The notes beneath the pieces are model-generated. The model did no database searches and was not told the DNA's origin. It worked only from the letters and a program-made list of their open reading frames with translations. Position numbers and translations under genes: made by a program. This document shows positions 26,661-37,600 of a DNA stretch of 64,000 nt, piece by piece (position 1 is the first letter of the stretch; every line of letters starts with the position of its first letter). This DNA is from Hybos culiciformis (taxonomy: Eukaryota; Arthropoda; Insecta; Diptera; Hybotidae): the NCBI GenBank assembly GCA_964007475.1, contig OZ023273.1, forward strand, positions 37,688,411-37,752,410, read 5' to 3'.

Positions 26661-28675
26661 TGTATCTCGTTAATTTGAAACACATATCGGAAGTTGTTTT
26701 TTAATTAAAAAATTGTAATAATTAAATAGAGCAGAGAAAATATTAAGTGAAAAATTTTATTACATTTTGTAATTTGTTTTTTTTTTTATTTTATCATAAT
26801 TAAGTTTAAAACTATAGACGACAGAAAAAAAAAAATCTTTGAGAAAAATTTAAGGATTTAAAATTTTATTTAAGTATAATGTATCTCGAATATAATTAAA
26901 AGCTTAATTATTTTTATGTTAATAAATTTACAAATTTGTTGAAAAATAAAAAAAAAAAATAAAAATTTTATTTCCCAAAATTTTTAAATCACTCGGAAAT
27001 ATTTGAATAATGAATTGTAATTTTATATATTTCTCCATGACTTCAATCATGGCCAGCTCACAGATATACAAGTTTAATTATCAAAAACTCTGAGACCCAA
27101 ATTTAAATTTAGATTTAAATTAAGAATAGAGCAATGAAATTTATAATTGATAATGTTATATAAATTTATAAATATTTATGAACTGTACAAGGTGATAGGT
27201 ACAAACTGCTAAAACTAACATGTATATAAAATGCGATTAATTAATTTTTTTGATTAGTTGAAGTAAAGCAATTTAAAGTTTATTTGGATATTTGATCTTT
27301 TTGAACCTTACTGGAGAATTTAGCAAATTAAAGAAGCACAATTTTTTTTGAATTTCGGTGTAATATTAAAAAAAAAAAAAAAAAAGACTAAAATTCCTTA
27401 TATACCCTACATGAACTTAATATAGTATATGAACTTAATACTTTCCAACTAAATATGTACAAAGATACTTTTTTTTAATATTTCCAAATTTTCAAATATT
27501 TTCTTAGATTTTCCTCTATTTTTTTTTTTGTTACTGATTCTTAAACTTTGTAATTTTCCCCAAAAAAAAAAATCAAATTACTGCACCTGTTAAATTATAT
27601 CGGAAAAACAATGGAGCATTTCTAAAAATAAAATGAGATTTCGAAAATATTTCCAAAAAAAATCAAAACTTTCAAGTCAAAAAATAAATTTAATAATAAT
27701 TTAAATAATTTTTTTTTTTTGAATTTAGCAATTGAATTTTGTCAATTAAAAGTTAAAAAAAAAAAAAAACAAAAGTCGATAATTAATTAAAAATTGTTAC
27801 CGCAACTATTTAAATATTTTCATTTATTGAAATTTTTACAAAAAAAAAAAAAAGTTTTTTCAACTAAAATTTATATTAAAACAATTTTAAAAAAAAATTT
27901 TACACAATGAAATAAAATAAAATATAAAAAAATATTTTTTTTTTAAATTCAATTAATTTATTGGAATTATTGTATTAAATAAAACTTTCAAACTAAATAC
28001 AAAGTAATACATACAAAAAAAAAAAAACGTGAAGAAAAAACGTAAAATCAAAAATGTAAATATATTTATTGAAAATAAATTTTTTAATAACTTAAAATAA
28101 AAAAAGTAATTAAAAAAAAAATTACAATTTTTTTTTAAAGATTACGAATTTTAATGTAAAATTTTTTTTGTTCTTGTATAATTAATTATAAATGTGATAT
28201 TTTGTGTAGTAAAAAAAAAATTATTAAAAATACCTAATGAATTAAATATATATTATATATTTTTTGTGCTATTTTAAAAAAATAAAAAAAATAAATAAAT
28301 AAGTAATAATTTTTTAGTGTAGTTATTTTAAAAATTAATAAAAAAAAATTGAATATCAAAAATCAAGAAAATTATCGTTTTAAAAAAGTATTACAATCAT
28401 ATAAGAAAAACGAAATTTCAAGTGAAAAATAAATATATTTTTAAATGTAACATTTAAAAATTAAAGTGCTAATTTAAAAAAAAAAATAAAAAATAAAAAA
28501 ATCATCTTCTTATGAAAATATCTTATTGTTATTGTAAATTCAGAATAAATATATAAATATATACACATATAGGTATAGCTATTTGTAACTTATTTTTATA
28601 TAATAATAATTAACAATAAAAATATATTAAATATTTTACAAAAATTATTCTATCCGGTGCTAAAAATACATAAAT

Positions 28676-28697
28676 ATATATATATATATATATATAT
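28676..28697. repeat. (AT)n microsatellite
   Basis: An uninterrupted run of about eleven AT dinucleotides is followed by a T run. It is a simple sequence repeat and likely length-variable. Confidence 0.85.
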
Positions 28698-29270
28698 TTT
28701 TTTTATAATAATGGTAAGAATTTTATTACTTTACATTTTATTGAAATTTAATTAAGTATATATAAATATTATATTTATCGTTGACATACAGAAATTAAAA
28801 AAGAAAAACATATACCTATGTTTATTAAAAAATATTTTAAACAAAAAATTAATTTTCCGATGAAAGAGCGTCGGATTATTTACCAAAAAAAAAAAAAAAT
28901 AAGGAAATTTTTTAAATAAAATTTATAAATGAAACATTTATTTAAATATGCCTCCTGTCCATTTTTAGACTGAAGAGTTCAGTTTTTGGACTAAATTTCC
29001 ACTGTTCAGTTTCAACTCTGAACGCCGTTCGTCCAGTTTTCAGAAATTTATTTACTTTATGTTTATTTTCATATAGATGTTTGCTTATCAATTATTATTG
29101 TAGCAGTGCGAGTACTTGTGCGAATAAGGCGTCATGAGTTCCTTTTATTGCTTTATGCAGATAACTCAACTTAAGGATCTTAATACCTTCTCCTCTAGAA
29201 AATGTTAACTAGTAATATAGATTTTACCTTTTTTGACTACCACTGATAAGCATCACACGTCGAGTGCGGG

Positions 29271-29296
29271 ACGAATGTATAAACGAATGTATAAAC
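29271..29296. repeat. 12-base tandem duplication
   Basis: ACGAATGTATAA is repeated twice in tandem and followed by ACG. It sits in a patch of higher complexity upstream of the gene. It may be a duplicated binding site or simple slippage. Confidence 0.75.
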
Positions 29297-30732
29297 GTTG
29301 GTAACAACCTTTTCCTTAGAAATATTTGTTTGGCTGTAACAGAAACGAAAATATCAGTAGTTACCGATTTACCATCAAGTAGGTAAGTATATGTATTTAG
29401 CCGCGCCGAACAGTATTAATGAATTTTCCAAAAAAAAATCGAAAATAAAAAATAAAAAAAATCCTTTTATTAGATACACGTACAGCCGAATACAGCACTG
29501 TATATTTCAATTTGGAATTTTTCGCGCTGTATCTCTTAATGAAAAAAGGCTAGATTGTCGTCTTTTACTTCCGTAATGCATCTTTTATGAAAAAGAAAGT
29601 TCGTCTGAAACAATAATAGTTTATCTTTTATGATTTTGGAATAAATTGAAGCATGGGAACAGTTAAAAACATCGGCGTAAACATTTTTTGCGATATCACT
29701 TTGGGAAATTAGTTCGTTTGCATGAAAATCATTTTCATAAGATAAGAAAATGTAATTTTTCGACAAGCCGTTCAGATTAGGTGACTAATATGGATAAAAT
29801 ACTTTTTCGTTTGAAACATAATTCTTTTGTTAATATCAAAAAAAGAAAATTCTCTTCTTTGGCTCTTTATATACTGCTGGGCTGTTATATGTACATATTT
29901 AAGAATAAACGGCATTTAGTAGAACGATTTTGGCTATTTTTAAAAGGGAATAAAACCGAATATTTGAGGTAAGCAAGCTCAAATGTGATTACATGTTAGC
30001 GTTTTCATTATTTAAGAAAAAAAAATCAATAATAGTGTAATTAAAACAGTGATCAAAACTTATTTACCTTTGGATAGGATGGAATATTCAATATTTACAC
30101 AAAGGGTATCTGAAAATATTAACTCGGTACTGTTATGTTCGAAGTCAAATTATATAAAGACTTTTCCTACGACTACCTGCCCTTATGATAGGTACCATGT
30201 ATATGGGGAATGACAGCATGCCTCGTGAAACAATAGGATTGGGGATTGGGGGTTGCTGATATCCAGAATCAAAAACTTGAAAGTGTCAGGTAATCAGCTT
30301 GGATTTTAACAAAAATATTAATATTTACCATTATAGATTGAAAATCTAATTAGTACTTATTACAAACTTCGTGTGAGACAAAACTAAACACATTTTCTAT
30401 GTTTGTATTTTCATTCCGTTAAACTTTATTAAAATTACCAGTTTATTGTCAATAAAAAAAATTCAAAAAACCTAAATGAGCCCTTTTTTTACTTACAGGT
30501 AACATTACTCAACCAGGTGATTGATTTAATAAACAAAAAAATGTGAATTATAGTTCAAAAAAACAAAAACATTAATCTCATGAAAGGAGATTAAAAACAA
30601 TTTCAAACAATAAAAAGTGAAAATTTAAATGGAAAAACAATTGTATGAAAATTTATTTTTATTTTCAATTTATTATTTAATTTTTTTTTATTATTCAATC
30701 GTCAGAGGATTTTTCCCTAAGTTATTAGAAAA

Positions 30733-31303
30733 ATGTTGTTAACAATGCGTCGAGAAAGTGATCACCACCATCATCATCCCCAAAATCAAGCCGTTGCATC
30801 GACTTCGTCATCTTCAATTCAAACGCAACCGACAACATTAGGTCATTCAAATCCTTCAATAGCATCTACATTGCAACAGCAACAAGAAATAACAATACTA
30901 TTGGGACAAAATCCTTCGTTTTTACATCAGTCACAACCATCACATTCCCAATATGGACTTTATGGAAACAATTCTACATCAACCGCAGGATTGAATTTAT
31001 TATCCCCTTCAGATTATCATCATTTTGCTCCACCTTTGTTAGCTCCGTCATCATCGACTAGTACAACATCATCGTCGGGTGGTTACAATCGTTCATCAAA
31101 CTCAACTTCAACTTTAGATGAATATGTAGACATTTTACAAGTTCAGCAACATTTATTAGAATCATCAGCTGTTGCTGCTGCCACCTCAAATATAACGAAT
31201 ACTTCAACAACAACGACTGTAACTTCAGCTACACAAAATTTAGCGAAACCCCGTCCACGTGTTAACTTACAGAAAGCTTCTGAATATGCTTCTCAAGTGC
31301 AAG
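30733..31303 (+). CDS. First coding exon of an unidentified His/Gln/Ser/Thr-rich protein (partial gene)
   Basis: This exon encodes 190 residues plus one base of the next codon. An in-frame TAA lies just upstream and AAAAATG gives a good start context at 30733; a second Met is at residue 5. The protein has a five-His run (11-15), Ser-rich stretches (24-28, 106-115), a Gln run (48-51), and a Thr/Ser tract (152-166). Two blocks look constrained: residues 128-143 (LDEYVDILQVQQHLLE) and 171-190 (AKPRPRVNLQKASEYASQVQ). The exon ends at CAAG|GTAAGTG, a consensus donor. Low-complexity tracts of this kind are common in insect regulatory and signalling proteins, but no domain is visible and I do not recognise the family. 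It is much the longest non-repetitive frame in the window, and its codons and amino acids differ sharply from the noise frames. Confidence 0.75.
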
Positions 31304-31395
31304 GTAAGTGTTTTTATTAATTGACTTCACATATTTTGAATAATTTATATAATTCAAAATTTTTGTATTTGTTATAAATTGTAAAATTTTTGTAG
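31304..31395 (+). other. 92-base phase-1 intron
   Basis: The donor GTAAGTG at 31304 and an acceptor ending TTTTTGTAG at 31395 bound a short AT-rich intron, typical in size for insects. Splicing keeps the frame, joining CAAG to CC to give Ala at residue 191. Reading through the donor instead gives a stop only six codons past the splice site, which supports removal of this segment. Confidence 0.75.
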
Positions 31396-31515
31396 CCGAC
31401 TCACCATCACGTCGTGTTTTATTAGATTATCCAAGTCCATATTTGTATGGTAATCATTATCATACATCACCCCAAGAAGATTTACTTGCACTTTGGATTG
31501 GAAGTAACGGCACAG
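31396..31515 (+). CDS. Second coding exon of the same unidentified protein
   Basis: This exon adds 120 bases, continuing in frame from exon 1. It encodes a non-repetitive segment that includes SRRVLLDYPSPYLYG and SPQEDLLALWIGSNGT, which looks more conserved than the upstream low-complexity part. It ends at ACAG|GTGTGA, a donor-like site at 31516, again phase 1. If this site is not used, the protein ends after Gly-Val-Ile at the TAA at 31524-31526. The symmetric 1-1 phase means the exon could be skipped without a frameshift. No following exon is recognisable in the next 32 kb, so either the next intron is very long or the gene is cut by the window. A nested transposon cluster begins about 210 bases downstream. 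Confidence 0.65.
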
Positions 31516-31892
31516 GTGTGATTTAAAGTTTTATTCAAAAATCAAAGACTAACAAACTAAGAGGAATAATACTCATTACTTTTTTTAAAACTTACATTAT
31601 ATCTAATACATTTGTTAAAAATTATAAATAAATCACCTTAAATACTGCCTTCATCATCGAATTTTGAACCCATCCCAGCATAATCAAGAATATAAGTACA
31701 TACAGGTCCTGTGCGATACACTGAGAGACCCAGGTCAGACAACATATGTTGTCACCTTATTTAATGAAAAAAATTAGCGGTAGTTTAAATCGAGTTCGAA
31801 GAGGTTAATTGAATTTTAGAGAAAAAAACTAAAACAATTACAGTTTAAACGTTTGCGTTTGAAAACGTGAACTGAGGAGGTACTACACGGTG

Positions 31893-32838
31893 CACAGTGT
31901 CCAATTATACCTTTTTTTTGGAATTTAATGTTTTGTTATTTTTTTGTTCACAAAAATCATACAGAAAAAGGCTTGTACGCCGATAAAAATTTCAATATGA
32001 AGAATAATAATATTGGCTGCCGCTTGTTTTACAAACTAAGTTTTTGTTGTACACAGTTGAAAAAGCTAAGATTTCTGTTACTCTGGAGTATTATTCATAC
32101 AAAACCCGTTATGAGGATGAAAAAAATTTATATGAATATGTAGAAGTACTAAATACAAAATCCGTTATGAGGATAAAAAAAATGTATATGAATGTGTTAG
32201 AAGTTTTTTTCTGTAAATACCGTTATGAAAAATAAAAAAAAAGTACATGAATAGAACATTTTCTCCCGTAATTTGATTAGAATACATCAGTTTTTTTATT
32301 TAATTAAAATGAAAATTTCTAGGAGAGAAATAGTAGACGCATTTGATTTAGGTTTATCAGCTACCCGAGTGGCAAATTTTTAAACTGAACTTCCAATATT
32401 CATAAATAACCGACCTCGAGCGGTGATGATAAGTAACAGAAACTTCATGAATTGCTAAAATTTTGATGGCGTACAAGTCTGTTTTTAAGAATTTTCTAAG
32501 GGCTATAACTTTTAAACGCGCAATTATGAGCAAAAAGTTCGAAAAGATTTGAAATCCTGAGATCAAACTGCATATACCGGTGCAAAGATCTAGGTGAATC
32601 AAGGTGAATCACTGTGTTTTTAACTCTATTTTATTTTCTCCATACAAATTGTATGGAGTAATTTTTTTAAGTCCAACTTTAAATTTAAATTTTGATGCCT
32701 TTGCCTAAAGGCAGACCCACCAAAATCTGAAAAAGCTCTTTCTAGGTAATGAAAAAAAATATAAAAAAAAAATATATATTTATATAATTTTGAAAAATGC
32801 GATTAAATTCCAAAAAAAAGGGAAAATTGGACACTGTG
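31893..32838. mobile_element. Non-autonomous element A nested in the left TIR of B
   Basis: The ends form a terminal inverted repeat of about 36 bases, CACAGTGTCCAATT...CCTTTTTTTTGG, at 31893-31928 and 32803-32838. CGGTG flanks both sides (31888-31892 and 32839-32843). The intact right repeat of B has this word only once (CACGGTGTGC), which proves insertion. The duplication can be drawn as 3 to 5 bases because of shared bases at the tips. The interior has an imperfect tandem (CCGTTATGAGGAT at about 32107 and 32161) and no transposase. The CAC tip suggests another CMC-like family, different from B. Confidence 0.85.
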
Positions 32839-33189
32839 CGGTGTGCAAATTTCGAGTTAACATGAAAAAAAATATCATTGCTGGGAGTAGGCTTGTTTGA
32901 AAGCTCCGTGTGAGCCCTTTCCAAAAAGGCAAATTTTAAAATGTTTTTATTATGGGTTTCCGAGAAATCGAGGAAAACGACATTTGTAGGGTTTGGGACC
33001 CAATTGCTTAATAGATATTAAACTTTTATCACTGTTTTTTTTTATTCTATATATTTTTGAGTTATGCCCCTCCGTCAGTCTATCAAATGTTTTAAAATTT
33101 TGATTTTTGGAAGTTCAGAGCTCACCACGTGAAGGTGGAGGTAGGTCTTCGAATTCCATGATGTACAAACTGAAGGGATAAAATAGCTG

Positions 33190-34214
33190 TTAGGATAATG
33201 AGTAGAAGAGGATGGAATGGAATGGGATGGGTGGATATAGGTTATAGGATAAAAAAATATAGATAGACGGAAGAATTTGAATTACAGAATTAGTTTTACC
33301 GGAATTATAGTCCAGAACTGCTCTAAGCAATTTATCAGAATATCTTGAATGTTTTCTCAAAATTTTGAATCGAGCCCATGTTTTTTTAAAATTCGAGTAA
33401 ACTGTTTCTGAAGCCTGTTCACTCCAAACTCCGAGGCTTTCTTTATTATTCTAACAAAACTGCTCTATGTGGAAAAAGATTGCGTGAATTTTTGGAGTTA
33501 TATTCAAAGAACTATCTGACTGCATTAATATTAGAAAAATTATTTTGAAATTTAAAATAAATCTTTTGTATTCCGGATTAAGAGTTTTACCAAAACATGA
33601 GCTCACTACATTTTTTAAATTTATTAAGGCTTCTACATATTTCATATTTTTAATTTTAATTATATCTTCCAAATAATTTAAATGGTTTAGAAGTTTTTTG
33701 CACGAGTTCCCAATAAAGCTTCCAGCAAACATAATATCTTTTTCCACATGGCAGTGTTAAACCTACGATTCCGTTGCATCTGCGTTTAATTTTTCGAAGC
33801 TATTGAAAATTGTATGAACTGTGGCTGGCAAGAGATGCAATTCAGGTGGAGGGAAAATATCTATTATGTTGATTTGTCGAGAATCGTCTTCTACAATAGG
33901 ATTATTCACGCAATTTTTAAAAAATTTAGCTTTAATTTTGTTTGCTCCGGTAGCCTTCCATTTCGCACATTCCTAAGCCATCCCAAATAAAGTTCTTGGT
34001 CTCCCACACGACTTTAGAACTGATGTGTGACTATCGCACCATCCACATGGATACGAAGAACTATAACTCATCAAGCCCAGAAATATATTTGTAAGCTTTA
34101 AATCATTAATAAATAATTTAAGGCCTATGATAAATATGATTTTTTCAATATATCTCGAGAAATAATACGAAGAATTACGGAGGGAACAAAACCCAAAAAA
34201 AAAATAGAATTAAG
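33190..34214 (-). pseudogene. Decayed transposase-like protein of element B
   Basis: On the minus strand a single frame can be followed for more than 300 codons, broken only by four stop codons. Landmarks in order are DLKLTNIFLGLMSYSS, YPCGWCDSHTSVL (a CxxC-type Cys pair), a TAG, KATGANKIKAKFFKNC, FPPPELHLLP, two stops, HVEKDIMFAGSFIGNSCKKL, LKNVVSSCFG, ITPKIHAIFFHIEQFC, a TAG, LGVWSEQASETVYSNFKKTW, and RKHSRYSDKLLRAVLDYNS, ending at a TAA near 33190. From memory, the pattern Cys-rich / GSFxGNxCxxLL / PKxHAxFxH / WSEQASExV is a protein repeatedly found in arthropod genomes as a repeat-encoded open frame. I cannot name its family with certainty. The 5' part is missing. The lack of frameshifts points to decay by point mutation. 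Confidence 0.75.
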
Positions 34215-34696
34215 AGAAAAACAGATAAAAATTTAATTTCTGAAAGTTTAATTTCTATTAATTCGGTCCCAAACCCTACAAATGTCGTTTTGATCGATTT
34301 CTCGGAAACCCATAATACAAACATTTTAAAATTAACCTTTTTGGAAAGGGCTCACAGGGAGCTTTCAAACAAGCCTACTCCCAGCAATGATATTTTTTTT
34401 TCATCTTAACTCGAAATTTGCACACCGTGACTAAGTTAAGTACTACTAACCAAGTAGTAACTACTACTTAAAAAGCTTTTATATAATAATTTCAACTTAT
34501 GTTGCAATTACAACTTAAAGCGTAATTATTCGCAGATTTTGGAATAATAATCAACCGCAAGAATGAAATTATAATATTGTGCGGCATGTTGTGTACGTAA
34601 AAGTACGAAGTAAATTTTTTGATCGTTTTGAACAATATTTTTTGGAGGCCCCTGAATAAAGAAGCCCATGTCAAAAGACCCTCATGACCTGGGTCT

Positions 34697-37600
34697 GAGC
34701 ATATATATTCGAATTCATAATCAACTTACATTTACAAGAAAAACACAATTATATCAATATCTTATTCCGTAATAATTTTCATTTTTTCCCAATACCAATT
34801 AGATAATATTATAAACTTGTACACCGAACTTGTAAATGTTGAGAAATTGCCCTTAGAAAAATATTATCGACTAATGAGAAAATAATATTAAACAAATATT
34901 TTTTCAAATCGGTACATATTTTATTCTTTTTCTCTATTGATTTTCGGATAAACATCACCAGACTATAAATTGAATAGAAATATGATTCCCATACGCATCT
35001 AAACTTTACCAAGAACCAAAGAAAACAATACATTTCATGAGAAATAAAAATAATTTTACTGATTTCTGAATAATTTCCAATGAAAATAACTTCTAATAAA
35101 ATTATTTGACCTGTGCGGAAGTTAGTTTTTTTTTTCTCTCTTTTCAACATAATAATATGTATGTATATCAATAAAAATCACTTCAATTTTTGTCAATTTA
35201 AACTTTTATATGCATCTTAAATCATGTGTTATTTAATTAATTTTTAACCAAATCGAAGCACACATGTTATTTTACATAAAATTTTAACATAAATGTGAAA
35301 CATACATATTCATCGAAGTCTTTTAATTCGTGATTATAATTTCCTCTTTCAATTAAAATAAAAAATGTTTAAGAAAAAAAAGATAATTTTTTTTTTCTTT
35401 AATTACCAAATCAAATCAAAATTTTATCAAATGCTATTAATAAAAAATTTATTTTTGTCTATTAGTACTATAGAGTTAGTACAAACGCCCGCGGTTTTAT
35501 TTAGCTCATGAATGATACGTTTAATATCGGATAAATTAAAATTTTTTTTTTTTTTTTTAATTCTATTAACTGAATATTAATAAAAAATCAAATAAATATT
35601 TTAGTGTGTAAATTAGGTTAGTATATATAATATTTATTATTTACATAGTATATAAGGAAAAAATTAAATAATTGGATTAAATTTGTATTCAATAATTAAT
35701 GGAATTTTTTTAATTTTCGCGGTTTTTGGCAAAAATAATTAAATATAATTAAATTTTGGTAATCCTTTATTTTCTAACCGTTTTGGATTCAATTAAAATA
35801 AAATATTCATTTAATAATGCGATGATTCGAATTTGAATCAAAAAATATAGATATATATATAATGTTTCTTTACTACAATTATGTATTAATAATTTCAACC
35901 AATTTATTTGATACGAATTATTCTTTTTATTGCCTTAGTAAAATATTACATATATTTCAGTTGAATATTTTAACATATTACAGTGATTTAAGAATTTAGA
36001 TCTTCACTCTTTTTTTTTTGTAGAACATTACAGTCAGACATAATGGGGTCTTGCACCCGGAACGGAAATTGATGACATTGTTTAAAGAATTAAATCTAAA
36101 ACCGTTTTTAATTAGTTCGCAATTTAAATTGTATTATTATTTATTAAATTTCCTCATTTCATAACATTTTTGAAATAATTGTTCCTAAAATTCCGTAAAT
36201 TGTAAATAAGTTTTTTTTAAATCGAAAACATTTTCGCCTTATTCCCGCGTGCATCTTCGTCGTTGATCTTCTAAAAAAATTCGTAGTTCAGGACGATCAC
36301 CAAAGAAATCTTATATAAAACACTTATTATTTTTTGATCATAATCACGTGGCGTCGTTATTTTTATATTTTACTAGGAAAAAGTTTCCCTATACGTACAT
36401 TTATTTATGAATTAAAAAATCCGTAAAATTTCGCAGTATCCATCCCAACACCAAAGTGCAATGTTTCGAGTTATTTATGTTTTTTTTTTCTAAAAAAAAG
36501 TTATAATAAAACACAACATAAACTTTTTTACCATATTTCTGTAATTTAAATGCTTGGGAATTATTATAAAATGTTTAATAAATGTAAACTGACATAATCA
36601 ACTAATTACCCAGTTGCCTGACTTGAAAAGTTTAATCTATCTGTACACTTTCTGATATAATGTTTTGAATTGAGAAACATAAACGTGTAGTGGACTAGTG
36701 CACATAAAATTTTACTCTTATGCACTCACAATATCTTTTTCTGGTGATATCTTTTGACCTGAACGATTGACTTATTAAGTAATTAAAGCACAAAGACAGA
36801 CATATCATTTAAAAGGCGACTATTTGCAAATTTATTCCAATTATAATACTTATATAAATATTATATGAGACCTACCTAACAAAGTTTTATTTAATTTTTT
36901 TTTTTTTTTTTTTAAGAAAAACGTTTATCGAGAAAAAAGAATTTATGATGGTTTGTTAGGATTTTTGTGCAAAAGAAAGCGGAATTATATTTAGAAAATG
37001 TGAAGAAAAAAAAATTTTTAGGTGGTGAGGAACATTTGGATTGACCTTAAATATTATGATAATATCAATAAGTTTTCTATTCTTTGATCTCTAAAAATTT
37101 CTATAAAAAAAATCGAACTGATGTTCTCAAAAGGAAATTTATCATATACCAGGCCTACCCAGTCCACGTTCTTTAACTTATATTATTGTTCCGATGAGCA
37201 CACATAGCGCTTACAGTGGATATTTATACAGACATTTTCTGCCAATGAACACTTTAAAACACCACCACAGTATTTTACTTTTTTCTACCAGTATAATAGA
37301 ATAATGTTGCATAAAATCGTTAGATGAAATTTATTTCGAAAAGTCAATTATATTGAAATCTTCCATCTAAATTTCTGTACTGTATACCTATTCACTTTAC
37401 ATTGCAGTATTTTTTATATTTTTGTTTTATCAATATAGCAGACACACTAAACAACATACTGTGTATAATATTATGGATGTTTATATTTTTTTTAAAAATT
37501 CAGATAGAAAATTTAACTCATAGGAGGTCTATTGCATATTGCCCAAATGTTTGCGGATTTTATTTAACTTATTTCTTTAAAAATACTTTAACAAACCTAT

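Larger units (their letters stand above)
26661..30700. other. Non-coding stretch upstream of the coding exon
   Basis: No coding sequence can be supported. 26700-28950 is extremely homopolymer-rich. From 28945 to 30320 complexity rises, with a CAGTTT/CTGAAC-rich patch at 28950-29045, a 12-base tandem at 29271-29296, and a G+C-richer patch at 30120-30300. If the first exon is at 26.6 kb, this is intron 1. Possible acceptors are TTTTTACTTACAG ending at 30498 and a pyrimidine-rich tract ending in GTCAG at 30705. Confidence 0.45.
31886..34429. mobile_element. DNA transposon B with 170-base TIRs and ACTA duplication
   Basis: The right terminal repeat 34262-34429 is inverted relative to 32839-33010 with only scattered mismatches. 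Read inward, the tip is CACGGTGTGCAAATTTCGAG. The first seven bases of the left tip (CACGGTG, 31886-31892) are separated from the rest by element A. ACTA at 31882-31885 and 34430-34433 is a perfect 4-base target duplication. Without A the element is about 1.59 kb. It contains a decayed minus-strand protein gene at about 33190-34214. CAC-starting tips with a 4-base duplication fit what is known of the Chapaev branch of the CMC superfamily. The assignment is inference. Confidence 0.85.
31726..34696. mobile_element. Possible outer element (C) around the nested cluster
   Basis: A perfect 12-base inverted pair, AGACCCAGGTCA at 31726-31737 and TGACCTGGGTCT at 34685-34696, encloses element B. It is flanked by GAG on both sides (31723-31725 and 34697-34699), a possible 3-base duplication. 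Removing B leaves about 420 bases, a MITE-like size. A 16-base palindrome GACAACATATGTTGTC starts at 31738. The terminal repeat is short and the arms do not match further, so this outermost layer is less certain than A and B. Confidence 0.4.

Noticed and set aside
34492..34674. Minus-strand frame of 60 residues starting MTWASLFRG.
   Set aside because: It is short, with no recognised motif, and lies between element B and the possible outer repeat, so it is probably transposon-derived non-coding sequence.
34809..35171. Minus-strand frame of 120 residues, the longest after the central exon.
   Set aside because: It is rich in Ile, Phe, Lys and Ser with no motif, low-complexity segments and no splice or start context. 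Its length is within what chance gives over 64 kb in six frames.
36235..36400. Arg/Lys/Ser-rich plus-strand frame that looked histone-like at first sight.
   Set aside because: A TGA interrupts it early, no core domain follows, and the basic run is too short to support a family.
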